This document shows positions 33,801 through 43,807 of a stretch of 64,000 bases of DNA, one piece after another (the stretch's first letter is position 1; each line of letters opens with the position of its first letter). The stretch spans positions 1-64,000 of the forward strand of contig JASAND010026177.1 in NCBI GenBank assembly GCA_030248195.1, read 5' to 3'. The position numbers and the translations under genes were made by a program. The notes under the pieces are model-generated. The model was given only the letters and a program-made list of their open reading frames with translations. It was not told the DNA's origin and searched no databases. This DNA comes from Trissonchulus latispiculum (lineage: Eukaryota; Nematoda; Enoplea; Enoplida; Ironidae).

Positions 33801-34891
33801 ACAGTCCTATAGCCTAACAAGGAGGGTTTTTCACTTAAAGCGCAGCTGACTGCGTCATGTGATCGCGAACTTTTAACATCTGAGTAAATGTCATTGCTAA
33901 ACTCAGAAATGGCAACGGCCAACTCTGGGCGGATAAAATCAGATTTACTTTCCCATAAGTGGTCTGATATCAAATTAAGCACAGTTTCGGACTTGAATCT
34001 GCAAAAACTAAGTTTCCGCCACTTTGACTTAATGCTCTCCGAAAAAGAGTTGGATCTGAATTAAGATAATGGAGAGCCTGCGCCATTTGAGTTGAACTTA
34101 ATTCCTGTTTTGAACCAAAGACCAAGAAGTGAGCAGTTGTTAGGCTAAATAGGTCGTCTAGAACAACCCTATTTACTCTAGCTAAGGATGTAGCAAGACT
34201 TAACTTAATTCAAAATCTAGCTTTCAATGTCGATGTAAGGATAACTTAACGGTAAAGAACGTGCATTGATAAATTACGTCATAATTAACAGCAAAGCAAT
34301 GGACAAAACAGCACCTCCAATTTTTTATTTAGAAAAATAGTATAGAAATGGAATGGACAGAAATGGAACCACATGAAAATTACTATAAATTGATAAAAAT
34401 TTCAAGTCGGCAAGATTTTACGTAATGCTATCCATTTCTAAAACCTAAGGTTTTATTGCCAATTATTAATCCAATTTCAATTATTTAATACTGCCCAAGA
34501 AACTATTGCACATCTACTGTAATCCATACGGTTCTAGTTGCTTAAGCTATGTTTGTGTGATCTTAGATTGATCTTGCTTGCCCTGTAACTTTTGGTGGGC
34601 TGTCCTAATTACTAGAAAACTCTTAAACTCTGGTGACGCTACATTTAACTTAACCAAAATACAAACTTCAGTTTGAACAGTAGGTAACAATTTATTTCAT
34701 TTTACCCTACAGTCGATTCCAATGCGTTCCGCGCACTTAGAACAGACATTAGCAAATAGTTTCTCGTAGCAGGAAGTGCAGAAAGGCTTATCGTCTCTGA
34801 GAATGTACTTCTTCATTTTCAGCTGTAGATCACATTCCACGCATGAAAAGTCCACGTTCTTTCCTGGTTTCGGAATTTGGGAAACATCCAT
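27713..34891 (-). CDS. FHL: Four-and-a-half-LIM domain protein (FHL type), five exons
   Basis: Exons 34891-34706, 32002-31828, 30839-30670, 30409-30223 and 27870-27713 join with phases 0,1,0,1 into 876 nt, 291 residues; vertebrate FHL proteins are about 280. The product is an N-terminal half LIM finger followed by four full LIM domains, with nearly every zinc ligand visible (CVECDL, CTSCYEKLFANVCSKC, HWHEFCFICSTC, HWHDHCFRCVNC, PWHRSCFCCFGC, DWHNDCFNCTKC). The order and the linker FAxxCxxC spacing are those of FHL1/2/3. The family acts as zinc-binding adaptors between cytoskeleton, signalling proteins and transcription factors; specific partners cannot be inferred. Each exon break falls in a linker or shortly before a LIM finger. 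Introns hold SINE-like and MITE copies. Confidence 0.92.
28072..28942. mobile_element. hAT-like element with CCGG-rich ends (0.87 kb) in FHL intron 4
   Basis: Ends TAGTGCTGTTCACCGGCCC and, inverted, TAGTGTTGTGCACCGTCC. The 8-bp flanks CATTGCAT (28064-28071) and CTTTGCAT (28943-28950) differ at one base. The interior is mostly the palindrome described next. Non-coding. Confidence 0.75.
28201..28860. repeat. 0.65 kb palindrome nested in the hAT-like element
   Basis: Starts GGTGTCGTATACTATTTTGT and ends ACAAAATAGTATACGACACC. Arms of about 315 bp match almost throughout, e.g. CATTCGAAAGCTCTTGACGA against TCGTCAAGAGCTTTCGAATG. The centre is near 28530. No clear target duplication. Confidence 0.85.
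28951..30222. other. FHL intron 4, remainder
   Basis: AT-rich intron sequence with no recognised gene, element boundary or RNA. A small minus frame (29126-29368) has no features of a protein family. Confidence 0.4.
30223..30409 (-). CDS. FHL: FHL exon 4
   Basis: Acceptor TTTGTTTTAG, donor GTTAGT. KIVGEGVSFKGQPWHRSCFC to CYGEYFAKRCSACSRPIMG, one complete LIM domain. Confidence 0.92.
30670..30839 (-). CDS. FHL: FHL exon 3
   Basis: Acceptor CATTTAAG, donor CAG then GTCTGT (a weaker GT site, but the only one giving the correct join). KKLEFKGQHWHDHCFRCVNC to CYEDKFATKCAKCFQ. Confidence 0.88.
31018..31105 (-). repeat. tRNA-derived SINE-like copy, minus strand
   Basis: The complement contains GTGGTTCGATCCCCGGCTGG (box B) and TCAGCTGATGCTTTAGTGAC. 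Sister copies at 35440-35530 and 36800-36890 share GGCCCAG and TCAGCTGAA ends. Confidence 0.55.
31117..31760 (+). mobile_element. tRNA-containing SINE-like copy, interrupted by a MITE
   Basis: Parallels 47515-47758: CTGTAGAACAAG, a TTGCTCT block, CTTTGT.TCTAC, TACGTG.G.TCACGTAG, then a tRNA-like module (31640-31713; CTCATCCGGCAGAGCG and GGTTCGAGCCCCA), a hairpin GGTCCGAAGTTTTCGGACC and a TACATGACTTTCTTCTTC tail. The copy here is split at TA by the element 31185-31569. Confidence 0.75.
31185..31569. mobile_element. 385-bp TA-flanked MITE (Tc1/mariner-like target)
   Basis: TIRs CCGTATTATGCCAAACAGT and ACTGTTTGGCATAATACGG are perfect, and TA stands on both sides (31183-31184, 31570-31571). The related SINE-like copy at 47.57 kb has the uninterrupted TACATACGTGAGCTCACG, which serves as a paralogous empty site and confirms the boundaries. 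Contains CACCCATGGGTG palindromes. No transposase. Confidence 0.9.
31828..32002 (-). CDS. FHL: FHL exon 2: first complete LIM domain
   Basis: Acceptor ahead of GATCTG, donor GTAGAG. DLSYQERHWHEFCFICSTC, SLVDKPFGTKDNAIYCAEC, FAMRCNGCDQVFKG; close to the first full LIM domain of FHL2. Confidence 0.92.
32003..34705. other. FHL intron 1, no second gene seen
   Basis: 2.7 kb AT-rich intron. The patch 33560-33820 is more GC-even and codon-like in short stretches, but no family or boundary is recognisable. Confidence 0.45.
34706..34891 (-). CDS. FHL: FHL exon 1: start and half LIM domain
   Basis: ATG (complement of 34889-34891) then MDVSQIPKPGKNVDFSCVEC; half LIM finger and CSKCAERIGIDCR. Donor AGG then GTAAAA. 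No upstream in-frame ATG nearby, so this start is preferred. Confidence 0.9.
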
Positions 34892-35439
34892 TGTAACAGA
34901 AAAATCTTCAAAATCTGGAATATCGAAATATTAACGCACAAGTTGGTCTTAATTGTGCTACATAGCTAAGGTTTCGTGCAGTTGTTTCACTTGAAACGCT
35001 GGCTGAAAATCCACTAAGCGAACCTGCACAAATGTTAAAGCATAGCTTAAATCGGTGATGGTCGCAAAAAATGGCGGCTCTTTAACACCGAGACAGGCTT
35101 TTGAAACATTAAAATTAAAATACGGGACCTATTTCTTTAGAATGAAAGGCTAAGAACTATGCTGGATGAAAGCTGTATTTTTGGCCTCACCTGACACAGC
35201 ATGGAAATATGATTCCTGTCTTTAGTAGAAACTTTAATCCGCTCACTGTTAAAACATTAATGATTAATGATTAAGGCACATTACTACGGCCTATACTGGC
35301 TCTGCCTGTACGCTTCAACCAATTGCTGGGGACCAACGAAACCGGTGATATGCCCAAGAAGGAAGGCTTGAAGCACCGTGTACCATTGAAAGCGGACTAG
35401 AAAGTGGAAGGGGAGTGGGAAGGCTCAAAATTGAAAGTA

Positions 35440-35532
35440 AAGAATTGGCCCAGTCTGAGATCGAACTACGGCTCTTTTCCTTTAAAGTCAGACATGCTAC
35501 CACTGCGCCACAAGGGCGTCAGCTGAACCTCG
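35440..35532 (-). repeat. tRNA-derived SINE-like copy, minus strand
   Basis: The complement carries TTGTGGCGCAGTGGTAGCAT (box A) and GTAGTTCGATCTCAGACTGG (box B) with tRNA-like spacing and an extra AAAGGAAAAG insert. Confidence 0.6.
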
Positions 35533-36064
35533 GACTATATCAATGTTTCCTTCCTATGCCTGCTTCTATCTGAGCCCTCAACCAGAAACTCTCTTTTTCT
35601 GCAGCTTATTGTTTTTCTGACCCCTAACAACGTGCCTACGAGCGGGTTTTGTTAGTTTTCCGGCAGCTAATAGTCGTTTTCGCAAGGCGAAGCCAAATCA
35701 TTGATCAAATTTGTTGGATTTAAATTAAGGTTGACCTATAGTGGCAAGAATAAAAAATATTAAGTCAAATTCTAATCCTTGCCGCATTAAGAAAAGCCAA
35801 AAATTCTAGCCAAAAAGACTATCTAGCTCAATAGTCAACACAACAGTAGTGTATGGTACACCATGTAGAGCTTTAAACAAATGCTGCTGGATCAATGAGG
35901 AGACTAAGGGGCAATTACATAGAACTTTGCTGATCGACTAGTGCGGATTTGCTAGCACTTAGCATACTAGCTACTAGAGCGGCTTTTCATTGCGAGTGAT
36001 GAAACACGATGTATGTATCATAATTCTTCAAAAAACTCACAACAAATCACAACAAAATTAGTTA
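35533..36064. other. Spacer upstream of the FHL gene
   Basis: No coding frame, TIR or tRNA-like structure recognised. FHL regulatory sequence could lie between here and 34.9 kb, but no specific site can be named. Confidence 0.3.
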
Positions 36065-36071
36065 GTAGCAG

Positions 36072-36457
36072 CAAGAGTACATAATTATAAGAGTATGCCA
36101 CTTGGCAAGCTCTATGTTATCAGAGCAAAAACTATGCTCTGCACGCCAACGGCCCACCCCCCCCCCCGCAAATCAGACCCTAGTGACCCCCCCCCCGCAA
36201 ATCAGTACCTAGTCGAAACGGGGGTACGCTCACTCGCTCTATGTTTATGTGCTTAAGCTCGAAAACACAAGCAGTGCGTGCGCGAATTTTGTGCCTGCTT
36301 CGAGCTTTAGAACACAAACATAGCGCTCAAAATTCTCTGAAGTGATGGGTCTGATTTGCGGGGGGGGGGGGTGGGCCGTTATAGCGAGCAGAGCATAGTT
36401 TTTGCTCTGATAACATAGAGTGTGCCTAGTGGCACACCCTTATATTATGTACTCTTG
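36072..36457. mobile_element. 386-bp MITE, CAAGAGT family, with 7-bp TSD
   Basis: Ends CAAGAGTACATAATTATAAG and its inverted counterpart, with TIRs of about 110 bp that include poly-C runs and CGCAAATCAGACCC. The target duplication GTAGCAG is perfect (36065-36071, 36458-36464). Relatives: 38443-40812, 38225-38442, 61344-61617 and a scrap near 22070-22110. Confidence 0.88.
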
Positions 36458-36604
36458 GTAGCAGCTAAGAACTAGTAGATCGCTGGTTTCGCACTAGTAG
36501 TAGTTGTGAGTTCCGTACTAAACGTTTATGCAGGGATGGCAGGGATCAGGTACAGAGGGCCATTAAATTTAAACATTACCCGAGAGATGGTGAGGTGAAG
36601 CTTA

Positions 36605-36767
36605 GGGCCTTTTCAAGAAATGTTAGAGTATAGAGTTAAAGTTAACTCGATCCTTTTCATGAAAGAGATGAAAGAGGGAAACTCAAGCTTTAGTGGAATT
36701 AAAACGAGTTAACACTGTTAATTGTTAATTTTAACTCTATCTACTCTACCCTTTCTTGAAAAGGGCC
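36605..36767. mobile_element. 163-bp MITE with GGGCC ends and TTA flanks
   Basis: GGGCCTTTTCAAGAAA and TTTCTTGAAAAGGGCC are perfect inverted ends, flanked by TTA (36602-36604, 36768-36770). A 3-bp TTA target fits PIF/Harbinger. Confidence 0.75.
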
Positions 36768-36799
36768 TTAGAAATTCAGCCTAAACAAAGCCTGAGAAT

Positions 36800-36895
36800 A
36801 AAAGCCTGGACCACCCGAGGATCGATTCATCGAATTTCTGCTCTCCGAGTCAAACATGTTAACACAGCACTACCGAATCATCAGATTAACTTTCA
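36800..36895 (-). repeat. Degenerate tRNA-like copy, minus strand
   Basis: The complement has a tRNA-like GATTCGGTAGTGCTGTG and a degraded box B GATGAATCGATCCTCGG. Old member of the family at 31018 and 35440. Confidence 0.45.
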
Positions 36896-38224
36896 CATCA
36901 GGCTTAGTAACAATAACTTAATAATTTAATTTTATCTTAATAATTTTCTTTCCTATTCTCATGGTGATCGGGAGTAGGTCCCACAACATTCTATTTAACT
37001 TCAAAAAACCCAGCTAATTATGTGTTCTGTATTCGGAAATTTTACTGTACCGATTTCTAGTTCTTTTATTACATGAGATAAAACTGTGCGCATGCTTCGT
37101 TGAATTTATGTAGTCAACAATTTTGATAAACTAGAGTTCCTAAAGCTAGCTTTCTGGTTTAATCAACCGACACAATTTAGGTTCTTTAGTCTTGGAATTA
37201 ATAATCACAGAATTCACAGTGCTAAACGCGTTTTTAGTAAATGTTAGCGTCTAAACATTAAGTCAATAAAGAGTTAGCTGTGATTGGAAAGAGAGAGATT
37301 TTCTAGACGCAGCTTCAAAAGTCCTAAAGGCCAAAACTTCAAGGCAACTTTTTGTCCGCGTTAACTTTTAGTAGCAACAAAGACACCATTTCCGTTAAAG
37401 GCACTGGACTGAAACTGTCTTTGAGGAATGAATGAAATTTATATCATACGAACCCGGACACCATTACATAGCTGAAAATCTGATACGTACAAAATGAGTA
37501 GAACCGAAACTTTCTTTAACTTAAAGAACTGGCTTACCCTTTAAAAAAGAACTGGCTTATCCTTTCTGGTAAAAGAGGGCTTAGAATGGAACTCAATTCA
37601 AAACTGCTAAGAAGGTGTCAATTTTATTCCGGGAAAAACTGATTGTGGAGTTTTTGACATCTTTTTTGGCTTATAGAGGCATCTGGAGGACTAAAATTAG
37701 CAGAACTTGATGCGTTCCTATTTTAATCAGAAAACCAGTTTTTGACAAATTTAATGTGATTTTCCGCAAAATTCATCACAAATAAACCAAATATTAAGCG
37801 TTAACTATTTGTAAAATTAATAAATCAACCTGATAAAACCATACATAGTTTTGTTCATTTAAGCACGGCCTTTCGTAGCCTTGAAGGAAAGTGAAGTGTC
37901 AACAGATGTTAAGCAGGGCCGGAAGCTTAAAGCTTTCTTCTCCACCGGCAGGATAAGATCTTTTGACTTTTTTAAGAAAAACACGGAGAAAGGAACAAAA
38001 TACAAGGTTGATAAATGTTTTAGATGCTTCAAAAACTTCCTACCTAATAATTCCTGTTTGTCTGGCTGCTCGTGAGAAAATGTAGATTATCAGGCAACTT
38101 TATCGTTAAAAAAGGACAAATTGACCATAAGGTGTTGCTTAGTGGGCAGTAAGTTCTCAGGTTTTCTGCAGTTTTAAAGAGTCGCTCACGAAAGATGAGG
38201 AAAATGTTGTCAAAACCTAAAACC
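36896..38224. other. Spacer, no gene recognised
   Basis: AT-rich, with a short plus frame at 37881-38075 that has no recognisable domain. No boundary or RNA seen. Confidence 0.35.
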
Positions 38225-38684
38225 AAGAGTACATAATTATCTTATACTTAACAGGAAGAATAAGCCACTAGAACGCTTCACTTCTTGGCATTGCGAAACG
38301 GTGCTACGGCCACAATACGGGTCGACGTTACCCCGTCTGGGGAGAGGGTCGACAGGCATACCTTGGGGCAGGGTCGCTTAAAGCGACCCCCTCCCCTCCA
38401 AGCGGGGACCATTTTTGCCTATTGTGAGCGGATCACCGTTACCAAGAGTGCATAATTGCACTATATATTAGAAGAAGAGTAAGCCACTAGAGGGCTCCTC
38501 TTCGCATTGCGTAACGGTGCTCCGACCACAATACGCGAATGTTCCCCCGTTTGGTGGGGGGGTCGACAAGCCAAGCATACCCCCTCCCCTTTTGGTGGGG
38601 GGGGGGTATGCAAAAGGGGTCCCCGTTTGGTGGGGGGGGGGTATGCAAAAGGGTCCCCGTTTGGTGGGGGGGGGGGGTAGGCAG

Positions 38685-40458
38685 TAGTGTTGTTGCCCGG
38701 CCGGTTTTTTGCCTCGGCCGGCCGGACCCGGCCGGCCGAGCTTGTGAACCCGGCCGGCCGGCCGGCCGGGTGATGCAAACCGGCCGGCCGGTCGGCCGGG
38801 TCAAGCAGGCCGGCCGGTACCAGTTTTGCCCTATTTTTCGTGTATTTTGCATTATATTTAGCATTAATTGATGAATACAGTTACTCCTGGTTATGTATAA
38901 CAGATAAAATCAAGTAATGTCCTTTTTCTGAAGACCGGCCGGGCGGCCGGCCGGCAGCTTCCTGCCCGGCCGGCCGGCCGGGTGTTGGCCGGCGGCCGGC
39001 CGGCCAGCCGGCCGGAAACGGCCGGCCGCCGGCCGGCCAGCCGGCCGGCCGGATTGTCGGTGTCACGGTGAAATTTTTTCCCCCTAGAAATTTTTCCCCC
39101 GAAAAAATTCCACCGGTGAAATTTTTCCCCCGGAAAAATATCACCGGGGAAATCTTTCCCCCGGAAAAATATCCCCGGTGAAATTTTTCCGGGGGAAAGA
39201 TTTCACCGTTCAGTTGTAAAAAAAATTTTTAACATCTATTTTCAACTTTCCAATTAATTTCTTTTCTCCAAATCGAATTTTTAGTTGTTTCCTAACGTAA
39301 TTAACAATATTTTTATGAAGTTGTTTCATAAGGAGAAAAAACAAACGGATTAAAAAACGGAAATATAGAGTAAAATTTAAGTTGAACTAATTGAAATTAA
39401 GCTAATTCTTTTATTCCAAAATTTTCAAGGATTTATTTTTTCTTTGGGCCTATTTCTTTACAGATCCTATATCCTTTGGAAAATTCCCAGGAAAAAGTGA
39501 ATGCATAGGGTATAGCACAGCCGAGTTAAGATTAATCCTTTTAGCTTGTTTAACTAAATTTTAAAGTTCAGGTATCTTTTTGAGCAGGGCTTTGATGGAG
39601 ACTTTTTGGAACGCTATAACTTTCGCAATTTTGGGAGTTGGAAAGAGCTTTACTACATCGTTTTAAGCTTATAATCAGAACATTCAAATGACTTCACGAA
39701 ACTAGCTTAATTAGCAAAAATTTTCTGACATAAAGGCTAAACATAGGCTAAAACTTTTCGAATATTGATTTCTCAAAACTGTAGAATCGACCCAAATTTG
39801 TTTATGTGTCCTTATAAGAAGGACATGTGGCCCGAGGAACTTTTTTGTATTTGGCTCAATAAGTCAACAGGTCTTAATGCTCCAGAAATCTGCGGGGTGG
39901 TGACGTTTTACTGATTATACTGCAATCTAATAAAAATAATGTGTTTTAAGACGTTCCATAAGGTACCTATAAAGTTAAAATCTTACTAGTGAAAAATATA
40001 AAAATAATACTTTAGTCTAGGCCTGAAACTGAAACTGAAATGCAGTTGCATCTCTAAAACGGAAGAATTCAAGGCAAATCTATATTAATCTCAGTTTTGA
40101 GAATTTTATTATTTGTTAGGAGTTGGGCCTTCATTTTATGAAATAACTTCATAAAAATATTGTTAATTACGCTAGGAAACAATTAAAAATTCGATTCGGA
40201 AAAAAGAAATTAATTGGAAAAGTTGAAAGTAGACGTTAAAAATTATTTACAACTGAACGGTGAAATCTTTCCCCCCGGAAAAATTTCACCGGGGATATTT
40301 TTCCGGGGGGAAAGATTTCCCCGGTGATATTTTTCCGGGGGGAAAAATTTCACCGGTGAAATTTTTCCGGGGGGAAAAATTTCTAGGGGGAAAAATTTCA
40401 CCGTGACATCGGCATAGTGGGCCGGAGGCCGGTTTTCCTCGGCCGGCCAACAACTCTA
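38685..40458. mobile_element. hAT-like element with CCGG-rich arms, 8-bp TSD
   Basis: Ends TAGTGTTGTTGCCCGGCCGG and, inverted, TAGAGTTGTTGGCCGGCCG. Target duplication GTAGGCAG is perfect (38677-38684, 40459-40466). Arms at 38690-38820 and 38935-39055 are iterations of CCGGCCGG. Contains the element 39061-40408. No transposase. Confidence 0.88.
39061..40408. mobile_element. 1.35 kb TIR element with iterated C/A-tract termini, 4-bp TSD
   Basis: Starts TGTCACGGTGAAATTTTTTC and ends GAAAAATTTCACCGTGACA. TIRs extend about 270 bp (39061-39330 and 40137-40408), first as iterations of a CCCCCGGAAAAAT unit, then unique sequence such as TAACGTAATTAACAATATTT against AAATATTGTTAATTACG. TCGG flanks both ends (39057-39060, 40409-40412). 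The interior (39560-39900) holds a piece of the 7.4 kb element family. Confidence 0.8.
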
Positions 40459-40862
40459 GTAGGCAGAAGGGGGTCCCCGTTTGGGGGGGGGCGTCGCCAA
40501 TTCAGGCAAAGATTGACTGAATCTGATTGGCTGTTGGCGACCCCCCCCCCAAACGGGGACCTCTCTTTGCTACCCCCCACCAAATGGGGACCCATTTTCA
40601 AATAGAACAAAAACTACCGTAATCCTCTGCTCTACCCCCCCCCCACCAAACGGGGAGGGGGTCTCTGCAATCTAATTGGATGTTGTCTACCCCACCACCA
40701 AACGGGGGAACATTCGCGTATTGTGGTCGGAGCACCGTTACGCAATGCCAAGAAGAGGAGCCCTCTAGTGGCTTACTCTTCTTCTTATATATAGTGCAAT
40801 TATGCACTCTTGCCGTTACGCAATGCCAAGAAGAGAAGCCCTCCAGAAGTTACTCTCTGCTG

Positions 40863-42300
40863 AACCTGCTGTTGGAGTTCATTTAATTGCAAACACAAAA
40901 CAGTCTATGTATGGTCACCCAGTAGTCGCTACTACACATGTACAAGACCCGAAATTTTGAAGGGGGGTTGAACCGCCACCGAAAGCCGCAGAAGGCCGTC
41001 GAAAAACCGAATTTTTCCAGTGTTTTGTCCAAAAACATGGGAGCAGTTCCAGGTCTGGAAAACTCGCATTCTCCTCCCTACTCCAACATTATCCTCACAA
41101 ATTTGAAGACGAATGTGCCGCTTGTTGCTGTTGCAACTCCAGATGAACAGCTAAGACACAGGAGTTAAATATATACTATATAATTGGCATTGGGTCCATG
41201 ATAGAGACAGCGAACGCATGGAGATGGACGCTGCAAGTGCCCACGTCTTTTAATGAAATCTCAGAAATGAGAAAATGAAAATAAATGAAAATCTAAATTT
41301 GTTTTTCTGTTCAGACAAAGAAAATGAAAAAAGTTGTTTTTCCTTGGAAACAAATTTAGATATCGCATCGCACTTATTTTACAACCTATTCACCTCTCAA
41401 AACTAGATTGGCGGAGTCAGTGTCGGACAATGCAGACATTTCACCCCCACAAAATCACTGACTTTTGTCTCAAGTCGTGATGGTGAAACAGAAAAATACT
41501 CCTCAGAGTTTACCAGAAAGAAGGCATTACATATTCAACAGCTAAAGATCATCTGACATAGGCTCAGCTTAATTGACCCCAGTCTAAAAGGCTTGTGTAT
41601 GATGAAATCCTGATTATGGACCACAAAAACTTTTTCGGTTAGATATGGAACAAGAGAGGACCCCAGAAAAGACAGAACTTGTAGGGCAACCCTTTTAGGA
41701 TAGCGATCAATTGGGAGGACGGTTCAGAATTAATGTAGCCTGTCAAAACATAACCTCAGTCAGTGCAGTTATGCTGTATATCAAAACGTTTTGTTGGAGG
41801 AGCCGGTTTGAATTCCTTTGCCCAAAAATATTCCCCTTCTTTCAGCAATCTCCCCACTTTTGGATATAAACCTAAGGAAAAAGGAACCCTGGCCCTGATA
41901 GACTTTATGACTGCCTATAAAGCATTCACTTGATATTTTGAGGGGGAAATAAGCAACATCGTGGAATTGTATCACTAAAGAAGCAATCTGACAGAAATTT
42001 GTCTGAAGCATTAGATAAATCTTGGGCTTTTCAAGGGCCCATTTTCGGTGCGTAACATCGTCCTTCTATCTTACCTCAGATTTATTACAGGCCGGCACAG
42101 TCCTGTTATACTGGGTACGAACGAAAAGTTGGAGTACATGATATGCAAACAATTAGAAAAAAGCTGAGAGATGGCAAAAATTCTGATATTTGCACAAAAA
42201 ACTGAGGCGTTGCTTTCGAGAAAAATTAGCCCACTTTCATACTCTTTAACTCTGTAACTCCAATGGTAAAGTGTTCCATCAACTGCCAGCAGAAAAAGAC
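40863..42300. other. Spacer, no gene recognised
   Basis: Several short frames but no domain. No TIR boundary or tRNA-like structure. The last DUOX exon was looked for here on the minus strand and not found. Confidence 0.35.
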
Positions 42301-42303
42301 AAT

Positions 42304-42856
42304 GGCCCTATTTCTTTAAAGATTAAACGGATTAGATTAAAATTAATCCGCATTAAAGAAATAGCACCTCGGATTAAACGGATGAAAATTTAATCCAGTG
42401 AGTTAAACGAGTTAAACGGATTAAATTTAATTCTATTTCTTTAATGCAGCTAGGATTAAAATTTTAATCTAATCCTGTTCCTTTATTCACACTTCGGATT
42501 AAAAACTCAACGAGTTAATTTTAATCCGACCTGCTTAATCGCTGTTTCTTTAAAGATTAATTCTAATCCGTTTAATCTGCCGCCTGCATTTTCAACTAGC
42601 TTTTAATCCTCGTGCTACCACGCGGATTAAACGGATTAAAAGTTGGCGGATTAAAATTTTTAATCGCTATTTCTTTAATGGCGGATTAAAAGGATTAAAA
42701 TCAACTTGTTTAATCCGCGGATTAAAAATGGTCGGATTAAACGAGTTAATTTTAATCCGTTTAATCCAGCATTAAAGAAATAGCAATTAAAATTTTAATC
42801 CGACTGATTTTTAATCCGTTTAATCCGACAGTTTTAATCTTTAAAGAAATAGGCCC
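42304..42856. mobile_element. TTAATCC-iteration TIR element (0.55 kb)
   Basis: Ends GGCCCTATTTCTTTAAAGAT and the complement of TCTTTAAAGAAATAGGCCC. Between them about 40 copies of TTAATCC or GGATTAA occur in both orientations, with three further internal copies of the CTATTTCTTTAA end. Non-coding; possibly Harbinger-like by its GGCC end. Confidence 0.7.
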
Positions 42857-43799
42857 ATAGAAAACCATTGTCAGAACGAAAAATCATATGTTGAGCCAAC
42901 AAAAAATAATTTATAGTAGTTGCTCAAAATCAATTCAAATATAATATCTCGGTTTGACTAGACCAGAGATCAACACCTTTCATTCTATCCAACTAGATCT
43001 GACACTATGGGATAGGCAAAAAATTGAAAGGTTAAATCCGCTTCCTTAGGATCCTTCCTGACCTGAGCAAGTTGCAAATCGAAGGCTATCAAAGGCTAAA
43101 TAATTGGACGATATTAAATTGTGGAAAGCTAAGGCAAAGCTAAACCTGACCACTAGGAGATCTTTGTTAGTTAACAGGAAGGCAGGCAGGCAGGCAGCTG
43201 TATCCGCATTTGTATTGGTTTGGCCCTGGAGAAATCTCCGTCCTATCACAGAACTTGGGGTGCCCTCCCCGGTCCTCATCCCCGAGTATCTGGCCGAGTA
43301 TCATTTCAAATGATGAACAGCTTTGTCGCACTCGATGATCGAACCGTTTGCCGTAAGTTTAAGCCAGTTTAACCATCTCGACTTAGATCTAATTTTATTT
43401 GAATTCGTTGTGCAGTCAAACCACTACATACGTTGCTTTCAAAACGTACCTAGCACTAAAAAATGAATGCGGATTGAACTGAAAAAATAAGTCACTGACT
43501 CTGCCATCCAACATTTAAGGGTGCACTGAAGCGTAAAGTTATTATTGCTAATTGCAGTAAAATGTTAGAATTTCAGCAACCGCCACAAGCATACGCTTCC
43601 GGATTTTTATCACCACTGATTCACGTGCATATATACGTCAACCTTATTTCCTCAAGGGAGCTAGCTGATTCCCCGAGACTACCTTTTCATTTTTTGAAGA
43701 AATTGAAATATTTTGAAGAAATTGAAGAATTTTTGAAAAATCGCAACAACCAGATTCACTCTAGCCTCTGGCCCCGGGTCATACCTCCTCAAAACATCG
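42857..43799. other. Spacer, no gene recognised
   Basis: Includes a short GGCAGGCAGGCAGGCAG run (43181-43198). Nothing else assignable. Confidence 0.35.
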
Positions 43800-43807
43800 A
43801 TCTTAAC

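Larger units (their letters stand above)
38443..40812. mobile_element. CAAGAGT-family TIR element with 7-bp TSD, host of further insertions
   Basis: Ends CAAGAGTGCATAATTGCACT and complement. TIRs agree almost fully over 120 bp and then run into G-tract repeats of GTTTGGTGGGGGG type. Target duplication CCGTTAC perfect (38436-38442, 40813-40819). Without the nested insert it is only about 580 bp, nearly all TIR. Confidence 0.88.
38225..40862. mobile_element. Oldest element of a nest (CAAGAGT family, fragmentary)
   Basis: Left part 38225-38442 starts CAAGAGTACATAATTATC and has TTCTTGGCATTGCGAAACGG. The right part (40820-40862) has CGCAATGCCAAGAAGAG, its complement, then decays. The younger element 38443-40812 was inserted into its right TIR at CCGTTAC. 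Confidence 0.6.

Noticed and set aside
38461..39144. Pro/Gly/Arg-rich frames on both strands
   Set aside because: Produced by G-tract and CCGGCCGG repeats within nested MITEs.
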